Assembly (NCBI GenBank): GCA_019695035.1
Contig: JAIBAU010000011.1
Coordinates: 1 to 64,000, forward strand
Length of the DNA: 64,000 nt
Direction of reading: 5' to 3'
Source: Caulobacteraceae bacterium
GTDB lineage: Bacteria; Pseudomonadota; Alphaproteobacteria; Caulobacterales; Caulobacteraceae
Numbering within the stretch: position 1 is the first letter of the stretch; every line of letters starts with the position of its first letter. The translations under genes and the position numbers were made by a program. Below are positions 54,284 to 63,305 of the stretch, in pieces. A model generated the notes under the pieces. It made no database searches and was not told where the DNA came from. It was given only the letters and a program-made list of their open reading frames with translations.

Positions 54284-55251
54284 CTAAGGGATCAGCAAGG
54301 TCGATCCGGTCGTCTCGCTCGCTTCCAGCGCGCGTTGCGCGGCCACCGCTTCGGTCAGCGGAAACCGCTGGTTGATGGTGATCGTCACCTGCCCGGAGCG
54401 GATTACGTCGAACAGGGCCTGCGCGCTCTCGTCGAGGTCTGCGGTGGTGGCGGTGTAGTCGATCAGCGTAGGTCGGCTCAGGTAGAGCGAGCCGTTCCGG
54501 CTGAGCTCCAGGGGATCAAAAGGCGGGACGGCGCCGGAGGCGTTCCCGAAGCTGACCAGCATCCCCCGCCGGCGCAGACTGCGGAGCGAAGCTTCCCAGG
54601 TCGCCCGACCCACCCCGTCGTAGGCGACGTGGACGCCCTCCCCGCCGGTGAGTTCCCGCGCCCGCGCCGCGATGTCTTCGCGCTGGTGGTCGATCACGTG
54701 GTCAGCCCCGAGGGCCGAGGCGACGGCGGCCTTCTGCGCTCCCCCGACCACGGCGATGACCGTCGCTCCAAGCGCCTTGGCCCACTGGGTCAGGATCGAG
54801 CCCACGCCCCCTGCGGCCGCGTACACCAGGGCGACGTCGCCGCGCCCCAGCGGAAAGGTGCGCCGCACCAGGTATTCGGCGGTCATGCCCTTCAGCATGG
54901 CTCCGGCTGCAGTCTCGCTCCCTATCGCGCTCGGAAGCCTCACGGCGCGGCCTTCGGACAGCACCCTGAATTGGGCGTAGCTGCCCGTCCCGCCTGCGTA
55001 GGCGGCCCGATCGCCGACCGCGAAACGGGTGACGCCGGAGCCGACCTTCTCCACCACACCCGCCCCCTCGCCCCGGGTACGAAAGGCAATTCCATCCGGT
55101 ACAGTCCGGAGCGCTGATAGGTCTCGATATAGTTCAGCCCCACCGCCTCCTGCCGGACGAGAATCTCGCCCGGGCCAGGCTCGGGCACAGGCATGTCGAC
55201 CAATTCCAGGACTTCCGGACCTCCTGTGCGGCTGACCCTGATCGCTTTCAT
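54284..55251 (-). pseudogene. Quinone oxidoreductase (MDR family) with one-base frameshift
   Basis: Reading from ATG 55251 (MKAIRVSRTGGPEVLELVDM) the first ~60 residues (through YRMELPFVPG) are in one frame; then VVEKVGSGVTRFAVGDRAAY and the rest are in another, ending at 54284. One base is missing near 55069-55073, at a GC run. Repaired it would be about 322 residues, normal for zeta-crystallin-like quinone oxidoreductases: GxxEGAGVV segment, NADPH-binding ALVYAAAGGVGSILTQWAKALGA, AYDGVG and the usual C-terminus. It lacks zinc ligands, as expected for this class. Recent inactivation or a sequencing error are both possible. Confidence 0.8.
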
Positions 55252-55368
55252 GGGGGACTCCTCGCCAAGCAGCCTCAGATGGGGGTCTGCAGCCCGCCGT
55301 CCAAGCGCGGACCTGGCCGGACCCGGGCCCAATGGGATCGCTCCGCGACTGCGAACCAGACGTGAAAC

Positions 55369-55392
55369 GGGCCCGGGGTCGCCCCCGGGCCC
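55369..55392 (-). terminator. Hairpin downstream of cold-shock gene
   Basis: GGGCCCGGGG-TCGC-CCCCGGGCCC, a perfect 10-bp stem 25 bases after the cold-shock stop on the minus strand, followed by a short GTTTC. A strong intrinsic terminator by stability, though the T tract is short. Confidence 0.7.
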
Positions 55393-55417
55393 GCCCGAAA
55401 CACTGTCTCGCCTTCGC

Positions 55418-55621
55418 CTAGAGCGGCTGCAGGTTCACGGCTGCGGTCTTGCCCCGTTCGTTCTCCAGATCGAAGCTGACCCGCTGGCCCTCATTGAGAC
55501 CCTGGAGTCCGGCGCGTTGAACCGCCGAGATGTGGACGAACACGTCCTTGCCGCCATCCTCGGGCTGGATGAAGCCATAACCTTTGGTGGTGTTGAACCA
55601 TTTGACCGTGCCAGTCGACAT
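55418..55621 (-). CDS. Cold-shock domain protein
   Basis: 67 residues from ATG 55621 ([20 protein letters not shown]). Canonical CSD: RNP1 KGYGFI, RNP2 DVFVHIS, then [21 protein letters not shown]. Nucleic-acid chaperone of CspA type. Start is fixed by the universally conserved N-terminus; upstream in-frame codons do not belong. Confidence 0.95.
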   Translation of the reverse strand: MSTGTVKWFNTTKGYGFIQPEDGGKDVFVHISAVQRAGLQGLNEGQRVSFDLENERGKTAAVNLQPL

Positions 55622-55787
55622 TCGGCGTCTCCACGTTAGCCGTTCCCGGACCGCGGGCGACCCCCTTGGTCCATGCAATCCAGTCCGGGAAGCGGCTTAG
55701 GGAGACGGCGCATTGAGGCCGAATTCCGGTCGTCGGCAGCCAGCTGTAGATCGCGGGCGAAACTTTTGCCCGCCCAAATAACGGTGG

Positions 55788-56621
55788 TCAAATCGATTCA
55801 GGGCTAGCGGAAGTTGAATTCTCCGCGCCCGGCGTGGAGGGTTGCGGCGGCGGCGTCTGGTAGCCCTGGGGAGCCGTGCCCGGCAGGAGATCGGTCGGAT
55901 CCGGCTGGTGAGGGCAGAAGTCCGAATGGCCCATGTCCAGGTGCAGGTGGTCTGCGTGGGCGAGGTTGTAGTCGGGCCCCAGAACCGTGCGGAAGACCTC
56001 GCACCCTCCGTCGCGGACGTGGCGCAGGAATTCCGCCGTCGGGTCGTCGCCGTTCCAACCGTCCTTGACCGTGACGCGACGGCCGTCCGCAAGCAGGAAT
56101 TCCCCGATGTCCAGGGCGTTGGCGACCGCGTGTTCACTGGGGCTGGCGGCCCGCCCGCCGTTCTTGGCCCGGCAGGAGTAGGTGCCGTAGCTGACCATGC
56201 CCGTCAGCCGTGAGCCGAGCGTCCCCTGCGCGATCGGCTGGACATACTGCCGGTCCCAGACCACGTAGGCCGCCGCAACGGGGCAACTCATCACGAGATC
56301 CCGGGGGGTCAGGGGCGTGGCCCCGGACTGGATGCGGACGCCGTAGCGCACCCTGCAGAAGGGCTCGGCGCCGTCGATGTCCGGAGCGGGCGCCGCCACG
56401 ACCCCCACGGCCGCGAGCGCCGCGATGCAGGCGTCGCGGTCGGCCGCCAGCTGGTCGAGCTGCATCCCTGTCGCCAGGCCGGGCGGCTGGCTCAGGTCGG
56501 CCGGCCGCCAGGGCAGGTGGCGTGAAGGCACCCAGGCGTTGACCAGGAGGACGGCAATCACGCCCAGGGCGGCAAGAAATCCGAAACGAATGAGCAGCGA
56601 TCGCACGCCCGACGCTCGCAC
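55788..56621 (-). CDS. Extensin-family protein with M15-like metal site
   Basis: 277 residues with one N-terminal TM/signal anchor (LLIRFGFLAALGVIAVLLVNAW). The mature domain has the extensin-like C-terminal family pattern: RDACIAALAAVGV, EPFCRVRYGVRIQSG, SYGTYSCRAKNGG, SEHAVANALDIGEFLLADG and LAHADHLHLDMGH. The S-E-H...D and H-x-D-H-x-H motifs resemble the zinc site of M15-type peptidoglycan peptidases, suggesting a cell-wall hydrolase role. Periplasmic. Confidence 0.88.
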   Translation of the reverse strand: MRASGVRSLLIRFGFLAALGVIAVLLVNAWVPSRHLPWRPADLSQPPGLATGMQLDQLAADRDACIAALAAVGVVAAPAPDIDGAEPFCRVRYGVRIQSGATPLTPRDLVMSCPVAAAYVVWDRQYVQPIAQGTLGSRLTGMVSYGTYSCRAKNGGRAASPSEHAVANALDIGEFLLADGRRVTVKDGWNGDDPTAEFLRHVRDGGCEVFRTVLGPDYNLAHADHLHLDMGHSDFCPHQPDPTDLLPGTAPQGYQTPPPQPSTPGAENSTSASPESI

Positions 56622-56648
56622 GCCGCAGGCCGCGCCTCAAGCCTCGCC

Positions 56649-57767
56649 TCAGACGGGCGCGAACAGGTCGGTCAGCTTCTTTCCCAGGAGCTGACAGGCC
56701 TTTGCTCCGCCGTCGGCGGACGCATCGTTGGAAGCGACAGCGAAGGCCAGGCCACGGTCCGGCAGCACCAGGGCGTTCAGGTACCAGAGGGTGTTGGAAC
56801 CTGCGTGGGCGAGACCTCTCCCCCGCGCCCCGGCGAGGACGCCCCATCCGAGGGCGTATTGCGCCTCTCCGGAGCCCGGCACGGGCGTGATGAGGCGGGT
56901 CACGGTTTCCGGCCTGAGCACCCCTGCGCCATCGTTGAGGAAGAGCTGCAGCCACTTGCCGTAGTCGGCCAGGGTCATGTGGCCGGTTCCTGCGGGCCCC
57001 AGCGCCGGGGGATTGTCAGACTCAGGGCTTTCCGGACTGATCGGGCGGGGTCCGCTGGTCGATCCAAAGAACGCCGGCGCGTGGCCCCAGGGCTGCGCCC
57101 CCTTTGGCGCGCCGAAGCCGGCGCTGGTGATGCCCAGGGGCTCCCACAGCTCGGCCCGGATGACGTCTTCCCACGGCTTGTCGGCGATCCGCTCGATCGC
57201 GGCGCCGGCGAGAATGTAGTCGGCGTTGGCGTAATGAAAGGCGCCGGCCGGTCCCTTAGGCGCCGTGGACAGGGCCTTGGCGATCAACTCGGTGCGCTCC
57301 GTGCGCACCGGCTTCGGCGTAGCCAGCATCGCCCCCCATTCTGGCCCGGTCAGACCTTCGTCGAATAGGCCGGCGCGGTGGCCCAGGATCGCCTCGATGG
57401 TCGTCTGTCTCCACGCCGGGTCCAGGGTCAGGTCGGGGAAGAGCTCCGGGAGGGTCGCCCCCCAGCGGGCGCGCCCCTTCTCCACCAGTCGTCCGTAAAC
57501 CGCCGCCGTCATCGCCTTGGTGTTCGATCCGAGATGCCAACGGTCATCAGGAGTGACCGGGTCGGGTCCGCCAATCCGCCGCAATCCCTTCGCGTCGAGA
57601 AACAGGCGCCGATCCTTGGACACCACCAGCCCGGCCAGCGCCGGCGCACGCGTCTCCCTGAGCACGCCCGCCACCAGGTCGGCTGGCGGAGCCGGATCCG
57701 CCGCGCGCGCGGCCGTCGGCGTCGCCAGACCGGCGGCGAGGCCGTACAGGAGTTGTCTGCGGTCCAT
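56649..57767 (-). CDS. Exported beta-lactamase-related serine hydrolase
   Basis: 372 residues from ATG 57767 (GAGGGG upstream). Signal-like N-terminus MDRRQLLYGLAAGLATPTAA. Class C/PBP-like motifs: SxxK in HLGSNTKAMTAAVY, YxN in FHYANADYILAGAAIE, and a late HAGSN (AHAGSNTLWYLNALV) replacing KTG. The fold is that of EstB-type esterases and D,D-peptidase-like serine hydrolases rather than an antibiotic-resistance enzyme. Substrate unknown; periplasmic. Confidence 0.85.
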   Translation of the reverse strand: MDRRQLLYGLAAGLATPTAARAADPAPPADLVAGVLRETRAPALAGLVVSKDRRLFLDAKGLRRIGGPDPVTPDDRWHLGSNTKAMTAAVYGRLVEKGRARWGATLPELFPDLTLDPAWRQTTIEAILGHRAGLFDEGLTGPEWGAMLATPKPVRTERTELIAKALSTAPKGPAGAFHYANADYILAGAAIERIADKPWEDVIRAELWEPLGITSAGFGAPKGAQPWGHAPAFFGSTSGPRPISPESPESDNPPALGPAGTGHMTLADYGKWLQLFLNDGAGVLRPETVTRLITPVPGSGEAQYALGWGVLAGARGRGLAHAGSNTLWYLNALVLPDRGLAFAVASNDASADGGAKACQLLGKKLTDLFAPV

Positions 57768-57834
57768 GCGGCGTCCCCTCGTCAATCGGTGGACGCTCAG
57801 CCTATGCTGGGTGCGAACCCGGGGGGATGAAATC

Positions 57835-59310
57835 TTGCTCATCTTGAAGGTCGCCAAACGCGGGCTCGCGGCCCTGGGATTCCTCGTGCTCGGCCTGCTG
57901 GCCGTCGTCGTCGCGCGAGGCCTGACCTGGAAGGCTCCGGCGTACGAGCGACCGACGCAACTTGCGGCGCCGACGCCCGTCGACGGTGAGCGGGCGGCGC
58001 AGCGCCTGGCCCGGGCCATCGGCTTCCAGACCGTCTCGAACCAGGACGAGCGCCTGAACCGCTGGGACCAGTGGGACGCGCTCCAGTCCTGGCTGCAGAC
58101 CACCTACCCCGCCGCCCATGCCGCCATGGGGCGGGAGATCGTGGCCGGACACACCCTGGTTTACACCTGGACCGGATCGGACGCCGGCATGCCCCCGATC
58201 GTGTTGATGGCTCACCAGGACGTGGTGCCGATCGTTCCGGAGACCGCGGGCGACTGGACGCATCCGCCTTTCGAAGGCCGCATCGTCGACGGCGTGGTCT
58301 GGGGGCGCGGAGCTCTCGACGACAAGGGATCGCTGGTTTCCCTGTTCGAGGGCGTCGAGGCTCTGGCCGCGAAGGGCTTCAGGCCGCGACGGACCGTCTA
58401 CATCGTCTGCGGTCACGACGAGGAGGCCGGCGGGCGAGGGGCCGCCGCAGCCGCCGCCCTGCTGAAATCACGCGGGGTCCGCCCCGCCTTTGTGCTCGAT
58501 GAAGGCGGCCTCGCCCTAACCGAAGATCCCATCACAGGACAGCCGATCGCCTTCATCGCCACCGCCGAGAAGGCCTACGCCACCCTCAAGGTCGAAGCGC
58601 GCGCTCCGGGGGGTCATTCCTCGGCCCCCCCGGGCGAGACGGCGGTGCACATCCTCGCTCGGGCCATCGACCGCATCGCGTCGGACCCCTTCCCGCTGCT
58701 CTTTGACGGTCCCGGCGCAGAGACGATCAGGGCGCTTTCGGGCAAGGCGTCGCTGCTGCAGCGGATGGTGATCGGCAACGACTGGCTGTTCGGACCGCTC
58801 ATCGCCTCGCAGGCCGCGTCGACGCCGACCGGCGCCGCCCTGCTGCACACCACGATCGCACCGACGATGCTGGAAGGCTCCCCCAAGGAGAACGTGCTGC
58901 CGGAACGGGCGACCGCCCTGATCAACTATCGCATCCATCCACGGGACAGCCGGGCTTCAGTGATGGAGCGCGCGCGGCGCGACGTGAAGGGCCTGAACGT
59001 CACCCTGACGTGGCTGCCCACCGCCAGCGATCCCCACCCGCCCGCGCCCACGGACACGCCTCAGTGGTTCCAGCTGGCCGCGCTGGCCCGGTCCGCCACC
59101 AACGCGCCTGCCGTCCCGGGCCTGACATCGGGCGCCACGGACGGGCGCTCAATGACCATCCTGACCGACAGCGTCTACCGCTTCCTGCCCTTCCTCATCA
59201 CCCCGTCCGAACTGGAGACCATCCACGGGGTGAACGAACGGATTTCAGTCGCGAACGTGAAGCGGGGGTCCGAATTCTACGCGCGTCTGATCGCCACGAT
59301 GGCGGGCTAG
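57835..59310 (+). CDS. M20-family metallopeptidase (PM20D1-like)
   Basis: 491 residues from TTG 57835 (GGGGGGAT 7-8 bases upstream); GTG 57811 is an alternative. One N-terminal anchor (GLAALGFLVLGLLAVVVARGL). Metal-site motifs: VLMAHQDVVPI (His, Asp), WGRGALDDKGSLV (bridging Asp), CGHDEEAGGRG (catalytic and bridging Glu), FVLDEGGLALTEDP, and late ELETIHGVNERISV (His). Its length and layout match carboxypeptidase PM20D1-type enzymes, which act on N-acyl amino acids. Divergent from the serine hydrolase. Confidence 0.9.
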   Translation: MLILKVAKRGLAALGFLVLGLLAVVVARGLTWKAPAYERPTQLAAPTPVDGERAAQRLARAIGFQTVSNQDERLNRWDQWDALQSWLQTTYPAAHAAMGREIVAGHTLVYTWTGSDAGMPPIVLMAHQDVVPIVPETAGDWTHPPFEGRIVDGVVWGRGALDDKGSLVSLFEGVEALAAKGFRPRRTVYIVCGHDEEAGGRGAAAAAALLKSRGVRPAFVLDEGGLALTEDPITGQPIAFIATAEKAYATLKVEARAPGGHSSAPPGETAVHILARAIDRIASDPFPLLFDGPGAETIRALSGKASLLQRMVIGNDWLFGPLIASQAASTPTGAALLHTTIAPTMLEGSPKENVLPERATALINYRIHPRDSRASVMERARRDVKGLNVTLTWLPTASDPHPPAPTDTPQWFQLAALARSATNAPAVPGLTSGATDGRSMTILTDSVYRFLPFLITPSELETIHGVNERISVANVKRGSEFYARLIATMAG

Positions 59311-59314
59311 GACC

Positions 59315-60367
59315 TCAGGACCGCCCCACGGCCTCCGAGAGGTGGCCGAAGCCCTCCGCAGCCAGGCGCGCGCGCAAGCCGTCGCGGATCCGACCGACGA
59401 GGCCCGGCCCCTCGAACACCAGGGCCGAGTAGAGCTGCACGGCCGAGGCGCCGGCGCGAATCTTGGCCCAGGCTTCCTGCGCCGATCCCACGCCGCCCAC
59501 GCCGATCAACGGCAGCCGTCCCTGCGTCGCCGCATAGAAGTCGGCCAGCACCTGAGTTGAAGGCTGGAACAGCGGCTTGCCGGAGAGGCCGCCCGTCTCG
59601 GCGGCCTGGCGCGACCTCAGGCCGCCGGGCCGATCGACGGTGGTGTTGGAGACGACCAGGGCGTCTATCCCCCCGGCCAGGCAAGCCTCGGCGATCTGGG
59701 CGATCTCTCCCTCATCGAGATCGGGCGCAACCTTGAGGAAGACCGGCCTGGGGCCGTGGGCCGCCGTCAGCCCGGCCCGCGCCTCCCTCAGACGCCCCAG
59801 CAGGTCGTCGAGCGCGGCCCGGGTCTGCAACGCCCGAAGGCCGGGCGTATTGGGCGAGGAAATGTTGGCGGTGAAGTAGCTGGCCCAGGGCCAGAGCCGA
59901 CGCAATCCTTCCACGTAGTCGGCGGTTCGGTCCGCGCTGTCCTTGTTGGCGCCGATGTTGGCCCCGACCACGCCTGGCATTCCCCGACGCCGCTTCAGCC
60001 GCTCTTCGAAGGCGTCCAGGCCCTGGTTGTTGAAACCCATACGGTTGATCACCGCCCGATCCTCGGTCAGCCGGAACAAGCGCGGCCGCGGGTTCCCGTC
60101 CTGCGGCCGCGGCGTCACGGAACCGCATTCCACGAACCCGAAGCCGGCGGCGAGCATGGCGTCGGGGACTTCGGCGTTCTTGTCGTAGCCTGCCGCCAGG
60201 CCCACGCAGTTGGGGAAGGTCAGGCCGGCGATGGTCACCGACAGCGTGGGATCGCGCTGGCTGTGGCGCGGACCCAGTCCCAGGCTCATGGCCGCCAGGC
60301 TGACCCCGTGAGCCGTTTCCGGATCGAACAGGCGAAGGGTCCTGGCTCCGAGGTCGTGCAGGGTCAC
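59315..60367 (-). CDS. pyrD: Dihydroorotate dehydrogenase (quinone), class 2
   Basis: 350 residues. The N-terminal membrane-associating helices of class 2 are present (LHDLGARTLRLFDPETAHGVS). Core motifs: FPNCVGLAAGYDKNAEVPD, ECGSVTPRPQDGNPRPRLFR, GFNNQGLD, catalytic-Ser segment FTANISSPNTPGLR, FLKVAPDLDEGEI, LVVSNTTVDRP and PLIGVGGVGSAQEAWAKI. Oxidises dihydroorotate with ubiquinone in pyrimidine synthesis. Its start overlaps the sixA stop by four bases. Confidence 0.95.
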   Translation of the reverse strand: MTLHDLGARTLRLFDPETAHGVSLAAMSLGLGPRHSQRDPTLSVTIAGLTFPNCVGLAAGYDKNAEVPDAMLAAGFGFVECGSVTPRPQDGNPRPRLFRLTEDRAVINRMGFNNQGLDAFEERLKRRRGMPGVVGANIGANKDSADRTADYVEGLRRLWPWASYFTANISSPNTPGLRALQTRAALDDLLGRLREARAGLTAAHGPRPVFLKVAPDLDEGEIAQIAEACLAGGIDALVVSNTTVDRPGGLRSRQAAETGGLSGKPLFQPSTQVLADFYAATQGRLPLIGVGGVGSAQEAWAKIRAGASAVQLYSALVFEGPGLVGRIRDGLRARLAAEGFGHLSEAVGRS

Positions 60368-60876
60368 TCGCCGCCTCCCCCGCCGTGATCGCGGGCGTGC
60401 CAGATGTTCCAGAACCGCGGCCGCATCGCCTCGTCGAACTCGAAAGCCACCGCCGAAGCGGTGGGGAACGACGCCTTCGCCTTGTCCAGCACCGAGGCCG
60501 GCTCGGCGGCCTCGATGATCAGCTCGAGCATGGCCATCGGGACCCCGGGATTGTGACCCACCAGCATGACCGTTTGGGCCGCGCCTTCCACCCGCTCGAT
60601 GGCGTCGCGGATCGCGGCGGACCCCGCGTTGTAAAGCCTGTGATCGAAACGGGCGTCCGCGCCGGGGAAGTTCTCGGCCAGCCCGGCCCAGGTCTGCCTG
60701 GTGCGTTCGGCGCTCGACACCAGCGCAACGTCCGGGACCAGTCCAGCCGCAGCCAGGACGCGCCCCATCAGGCGCGCATCCTCAAGGCCGGCCGGAGTCA
60801 ACGCTCGATCGTGGTCTTCGCCGGAAGCCGCCCTGGTCTCCGCCCTGGCGTGCCGCATCAGGATCAGTCTGCGCAT
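60364..60876 (-). CDS. Phosphohistidine phosphatase SixA-like
   Basis: 170 residues from ATG 60876 (MRRLILMRHARAET). Histidine phosphatase superfamily: catalytic RHA motif (RHG in most), LTPAGLEDARLMG, VSSAERTRQTW and second His in VMLVGHNPGVPMAM. Short SixA form without extra domains. It likely removes phosphate from phosphohistidine in HPt/PTS-type proteins, though small-molecule phosphatase activity is possible. A start at 60906 would add ten residues and overlap the methyltransferase by 20 bases. Confidence 0.85.
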   Translation of the reverse strand: MRRLILMRHARAETRAASGEDHDRALTPAGLEDARLMGRVLAAAGLVPDVALVSSAERTRQTWAGLAENFPGADARFDHRLYNAGSAAIRDAIERVEGAAQTVMLVGHNPGVPMAMLELIIEAAEPASVLDKAKASFPTASAVAFEFDEAMRPRFWNIWHARDHGGGGGE

Positions 60877-60886
60877 GGCCGCCGTT

Positions 60887-61642
60887 CTAGGCGGGTTCGG
60901 CGTCACGCTCTACCGCCCGGCGCGTCGGCGCGGGCGCGGGGTGCAGTATTTCGGGGATAAGGCTCTCCAGCAGGTTGGCCGCGGGCTCGGCGCGCGCAGC
61001 GAACTGGCGCTTGCAGGCCTCCATCAGAATGAGGCCGGCCGCCCCCGGCCAAATGCGCGAGCCCACCTGCTCGAAGTTTTCGGCCCAGTCGGCGAGCTGG
61101 CGCCACGGGGGCACGTACAGCGCCTGCGACCAGGCCGTCGGTTCGAGGTCGGCGGCCCGCACCAGCCGTTCCAGCTGCCCGCGTGTGAACGGCCGGCCGT
61201 GACCGAAGGGGGTCTTCTCCGCGTGGGCCCAGAGCCCGCCCCGCGCCGCGGCGGCGATGATCACCCGCCCCGATCCGGACAGCACCCGGCCGATCTCGGC
61301 CAGCATGGCGGCCGGGCTGTCCGCTTCCTCCAGGCCGTGCACCACCAGCACCCGATCGAACATGGCCGTCGGGAAGGGCAGACCGGCTTCGTCGACGAGG
61401 CATGACCGGCGCCGGCCATGCGCTGGCCAAGGCTCGACCCCCTGCCGCATGGGCATGGCCGCGGTCACCCGCCGCGCGCTGAGAAAGGGCTCCAGGAAGG
61501 GTGTGGCGTATCCCAGGCCCAGCATGTCGACACCGGGCGCATCACCCCAGGTTTCGAACACCTTGCGGGTCAGGGTCTCGCGCACCGCCTCGCCCAGGGG
61601 CTGGGCGTAGAATTCGCGAAGCTCGACCACGTCGCGGCGCAT
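60887..61642 (-). CDS. Class I SAM-dependent methyltransferase
   Basis: 251 residues. SAM-binding elements: VDMLGLGYATPFLEPFL (motif I region), FDRVLVVHGLEEADSPAAML (motif II/III, post-strand acidic) and IGRVLSGSGRVIIAAAARGG. It begins RRDVVELREFYAQPLGEAVRE, typical of the protein commonly next to gloB in alphaproteobacteria. The substrate is unknown; the gene is divergent from gloB and upstream of sixA. Confidence 0.82.
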   Translation of the reverse strand: MRRDVVELREFYAQPLGEAVRETLTRKVFETWGDAPGVDMLGLGYATPFLEPFLSARRVTAAMPMRQGVEPWPAHGRRRSCLVDEAGLPFPTAMFDRVLVVHGLEEADSPAAMLAEIGRVLSGSGRVIIAAAARGGLWAHAEKTPFGHGRPFTRGQLERLVRAADLEPTAWSQALYVPPWRQLADWAENFEQVGSRIWPGAAGLILMEACKRQFAARAEPAANLLESLIPEILHPAPAPTRRAVERDAEPA

Positions 61643-61708
61643 CGTTCCCTCGAAGGCTCCTCCCCCCTATACCGCCTAATTGGCGTGTTGCCTCCAGAGG
61701 ACCCCGCG

Positions 61709-62464
61709 ATGCCGCTCACCGTGCGCCAGTTTCCCTGCCTGTCGGACAACTACGGCTTTCTGCTGCGCGACGAGGCCAGCGGCGCCGTGGCCACGGTAGA
61801 CACCCCTGACGCCGAGCGGATCCTGTCGGAGCTGTCCGACAGCGGCTGGGGCCGGCTGGACTACGTGCTGAACACCCACTGGCATCCTGACCACGCGGGA
61901 GGCAACGCCCGGCTGAAGGCGGAAACCGGCTGCACCGTGCTCGGGCCCGAAGAGGTCCGGCGCATCGAGGCGCCGCTGGATCGCGTCCTGGCCGGCGGCG
62001 AGACGGTCATGCTGGGCGAGACCGCCTTTCGCGTTCTGGCCACCCCGGGCCACACCCTGGGCCACATCGCCTACGTCTCCGATTCGGACGGCATGGCCTT
62101 CGTCGGCGACACCCTGTTCGCCCTCGGCTGCGGACGCCTCTTCGAGGGAACGGCCGAACAGATGTGGGCCAGCCTGCAGACCCTGGCGGCCCTGCCGCCC
62201 CAGACCCGTGTCTACTGCGCCCACGAATACACCGAGAGCAACGCCCGGTTCGCGCTGAGCGTGGATGCCGCGCCGCTGACGGCCGAACGGGCGGAGCAGG
62301 TCTTCGAAGCCCGCCGCCGCGGCGACTGGACCGTGCCCACGACGATCGCCGCCGAACGGGCCGCAAACCCCTTCCTGCGCGCGCCCGCCCTGGCCCTGCC
62401 CGGCGAAACGGACGCGGCGGCCTTCGCACGCCTCAGGGCGGCCAAGGACAGCTTCAAAGGCTAG
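61709..62464 (+). CDS. gloB: Hydroxyacylglutathione hydrolase (glyoxalase II)
   Basis: 251 residues from ATG 61709 (AGAGGA upstream). Metallo-beta-lactamase fold: YVLNTHWHPDHAGGNARLKA (THxHxDH), VLATPGHTLGHIAYVSD, AFVGDTLFALGCGRLFEGT, YCAHEYTESNARFA and the C-terminal HAGH domain with RAANPFLRAP. Hydrolyses S-lactoylglutathione to lactate. Confidence 0.95.
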   Translation: MPLTVRQFPCLSDNYGFLLRDEASGAVATVDTPDAERILSELSDSGWGRLDYVLNTHWHPDHAGGNARLKAETGCTVLGPEEVRRIEAPLDRVLAGGETVMLGETAFRVLATPGHTLGHIAYVSDSDGMAFVGDTLFALGCGRLFEGTAEQMWASLQTLAALPPQTRVYCAHEYTESNARFALSVDAAPLTAERAEQVFEARRRGDWTVPTTIAAERAANPFLRAPALALPGETDAAAFARLRAAKDSFKG

Positions 62465-62466
62465 GG

Positions 62467-63255
62467 TCAGCGCGCCGCGATGGTGCGCATGATGACGCCC
62501 GACGAGGGACGTCCCGCCATGCCAAGGCGCGGCGTGATGATGACTTCGAGCACGCCTTCCCTGAGGCGGGCGGCCGGTCGGGGCCCATAAAGGACCTTCA
62601 CCTTGGTCACTCGGGTCAGCGCCGCACGCCCCCGCTGCATCAGCGACAGCCGGTAGATGGCCTCTGCGGCGATGCCGGCCGCGTCGGCCACCAGATAGGC
62701 GCTCTGCGGGGTGACCTCCTGGCCGCGGACGCCCGCCTCGAAGGTGATGACGCGCCGGGCCGAACGGCTGGCGCGCTGCGAGGACTGGGCCAGGATCTGC
62801 AATACCTGCTGGGGCGACAGGCTGGGCGGATGGAACGGCCGGGCCTGCGACACGAGCGCCGCCGGCATGCCGTCCGGATTCTCCTGGGTGAACAGGGTCA
62901 GCCCGCCCAGGCGCGTGATGCGCAGGACGGGCTGCTCCAGGTCATTCTTGTAGATGATGTCGCCGCGCGGACCCTGGGTCGGGTGCAGCGCCCAGATCTC
63001 GAGGCCGCGGTCGAACTGCAGCAGGGCGGTGTTGCCCGTGCGGTCGAACACGAAGCTCGCGCCCTTCTCCGACAGGTAGCGGCCGACGAGAGGCGCGCGG
63101 CCCTGGGCGCGTCCGTCCTCGGCCACGGATCCGACCATGGCCTCGCGCAGGTTGCGCGGCGGCGCCGACTGGGCGGAGGCGAGGTCGCTCCGCACCAAGG
63201 CGATCGCCACGAGCGCATAGAACAGCGCCGTCCTGACCGAGACCCATGAAAGCAT
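62467..63255 (-). CDS. Exported DUF4908-like protein
   Basis: 262 residues from ATG 63255 (MLSWVSVRTALFYALVAIAL), signal peptide ending SDLASAQ. Mature text: RAPLVGRYLSEKGASFVFDRTG, LLQFDRGLEIWALHPTQGPRGDII (in parts), a helix with SPQQVLQILAQSSQRA and C-terminal strands VTKVKVLYGPRPAARLREG, VLEVIITPRLGMAG. I associate it with the DUF4908 family of Caulobacteraceae from memory; function unknown. Convergent with gloB (2-base gap). Confidence 0.6.
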   Translation of the reverse strand: MLSWVSVRTALFYALVAIALVRSDLASAQSAPPRNLREAMVGSVAEDGRAQGRAPLVGRYLSEKGASFVFDRTGNTALLQFDRGLEIWALHPTQGPRGDIIYKNDLEQPVLRITRLGGLTLFTQENPDGMPAALVSQARPFHPPSLSPQQVLQILAQSSQRASRSARRVITFEAGVRGQEVTPQSAYLVADAAGIAAEAIYRLSLMQRGRAALTRVTKVKVLYGPRPAARLREGVLEVIITPRLGMAGRPSSGVIMRTIAAR

Positions 63256-63305
63256 GGCTGTACGATAGGCTGCCGACAGCGGCGGTTTTGGGGCGTTGGC
63301 GGGGC

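Noticed and set aside
56649-57767. An antibiotic-resistance beta-lactamase
   Set aside because: The SxxK and YxN motifs are shared with many esterases and D,D-peptidase-like proteins, and the KTG is replaced by HAGSN; no evidence of beta-lactam hydrolysis.
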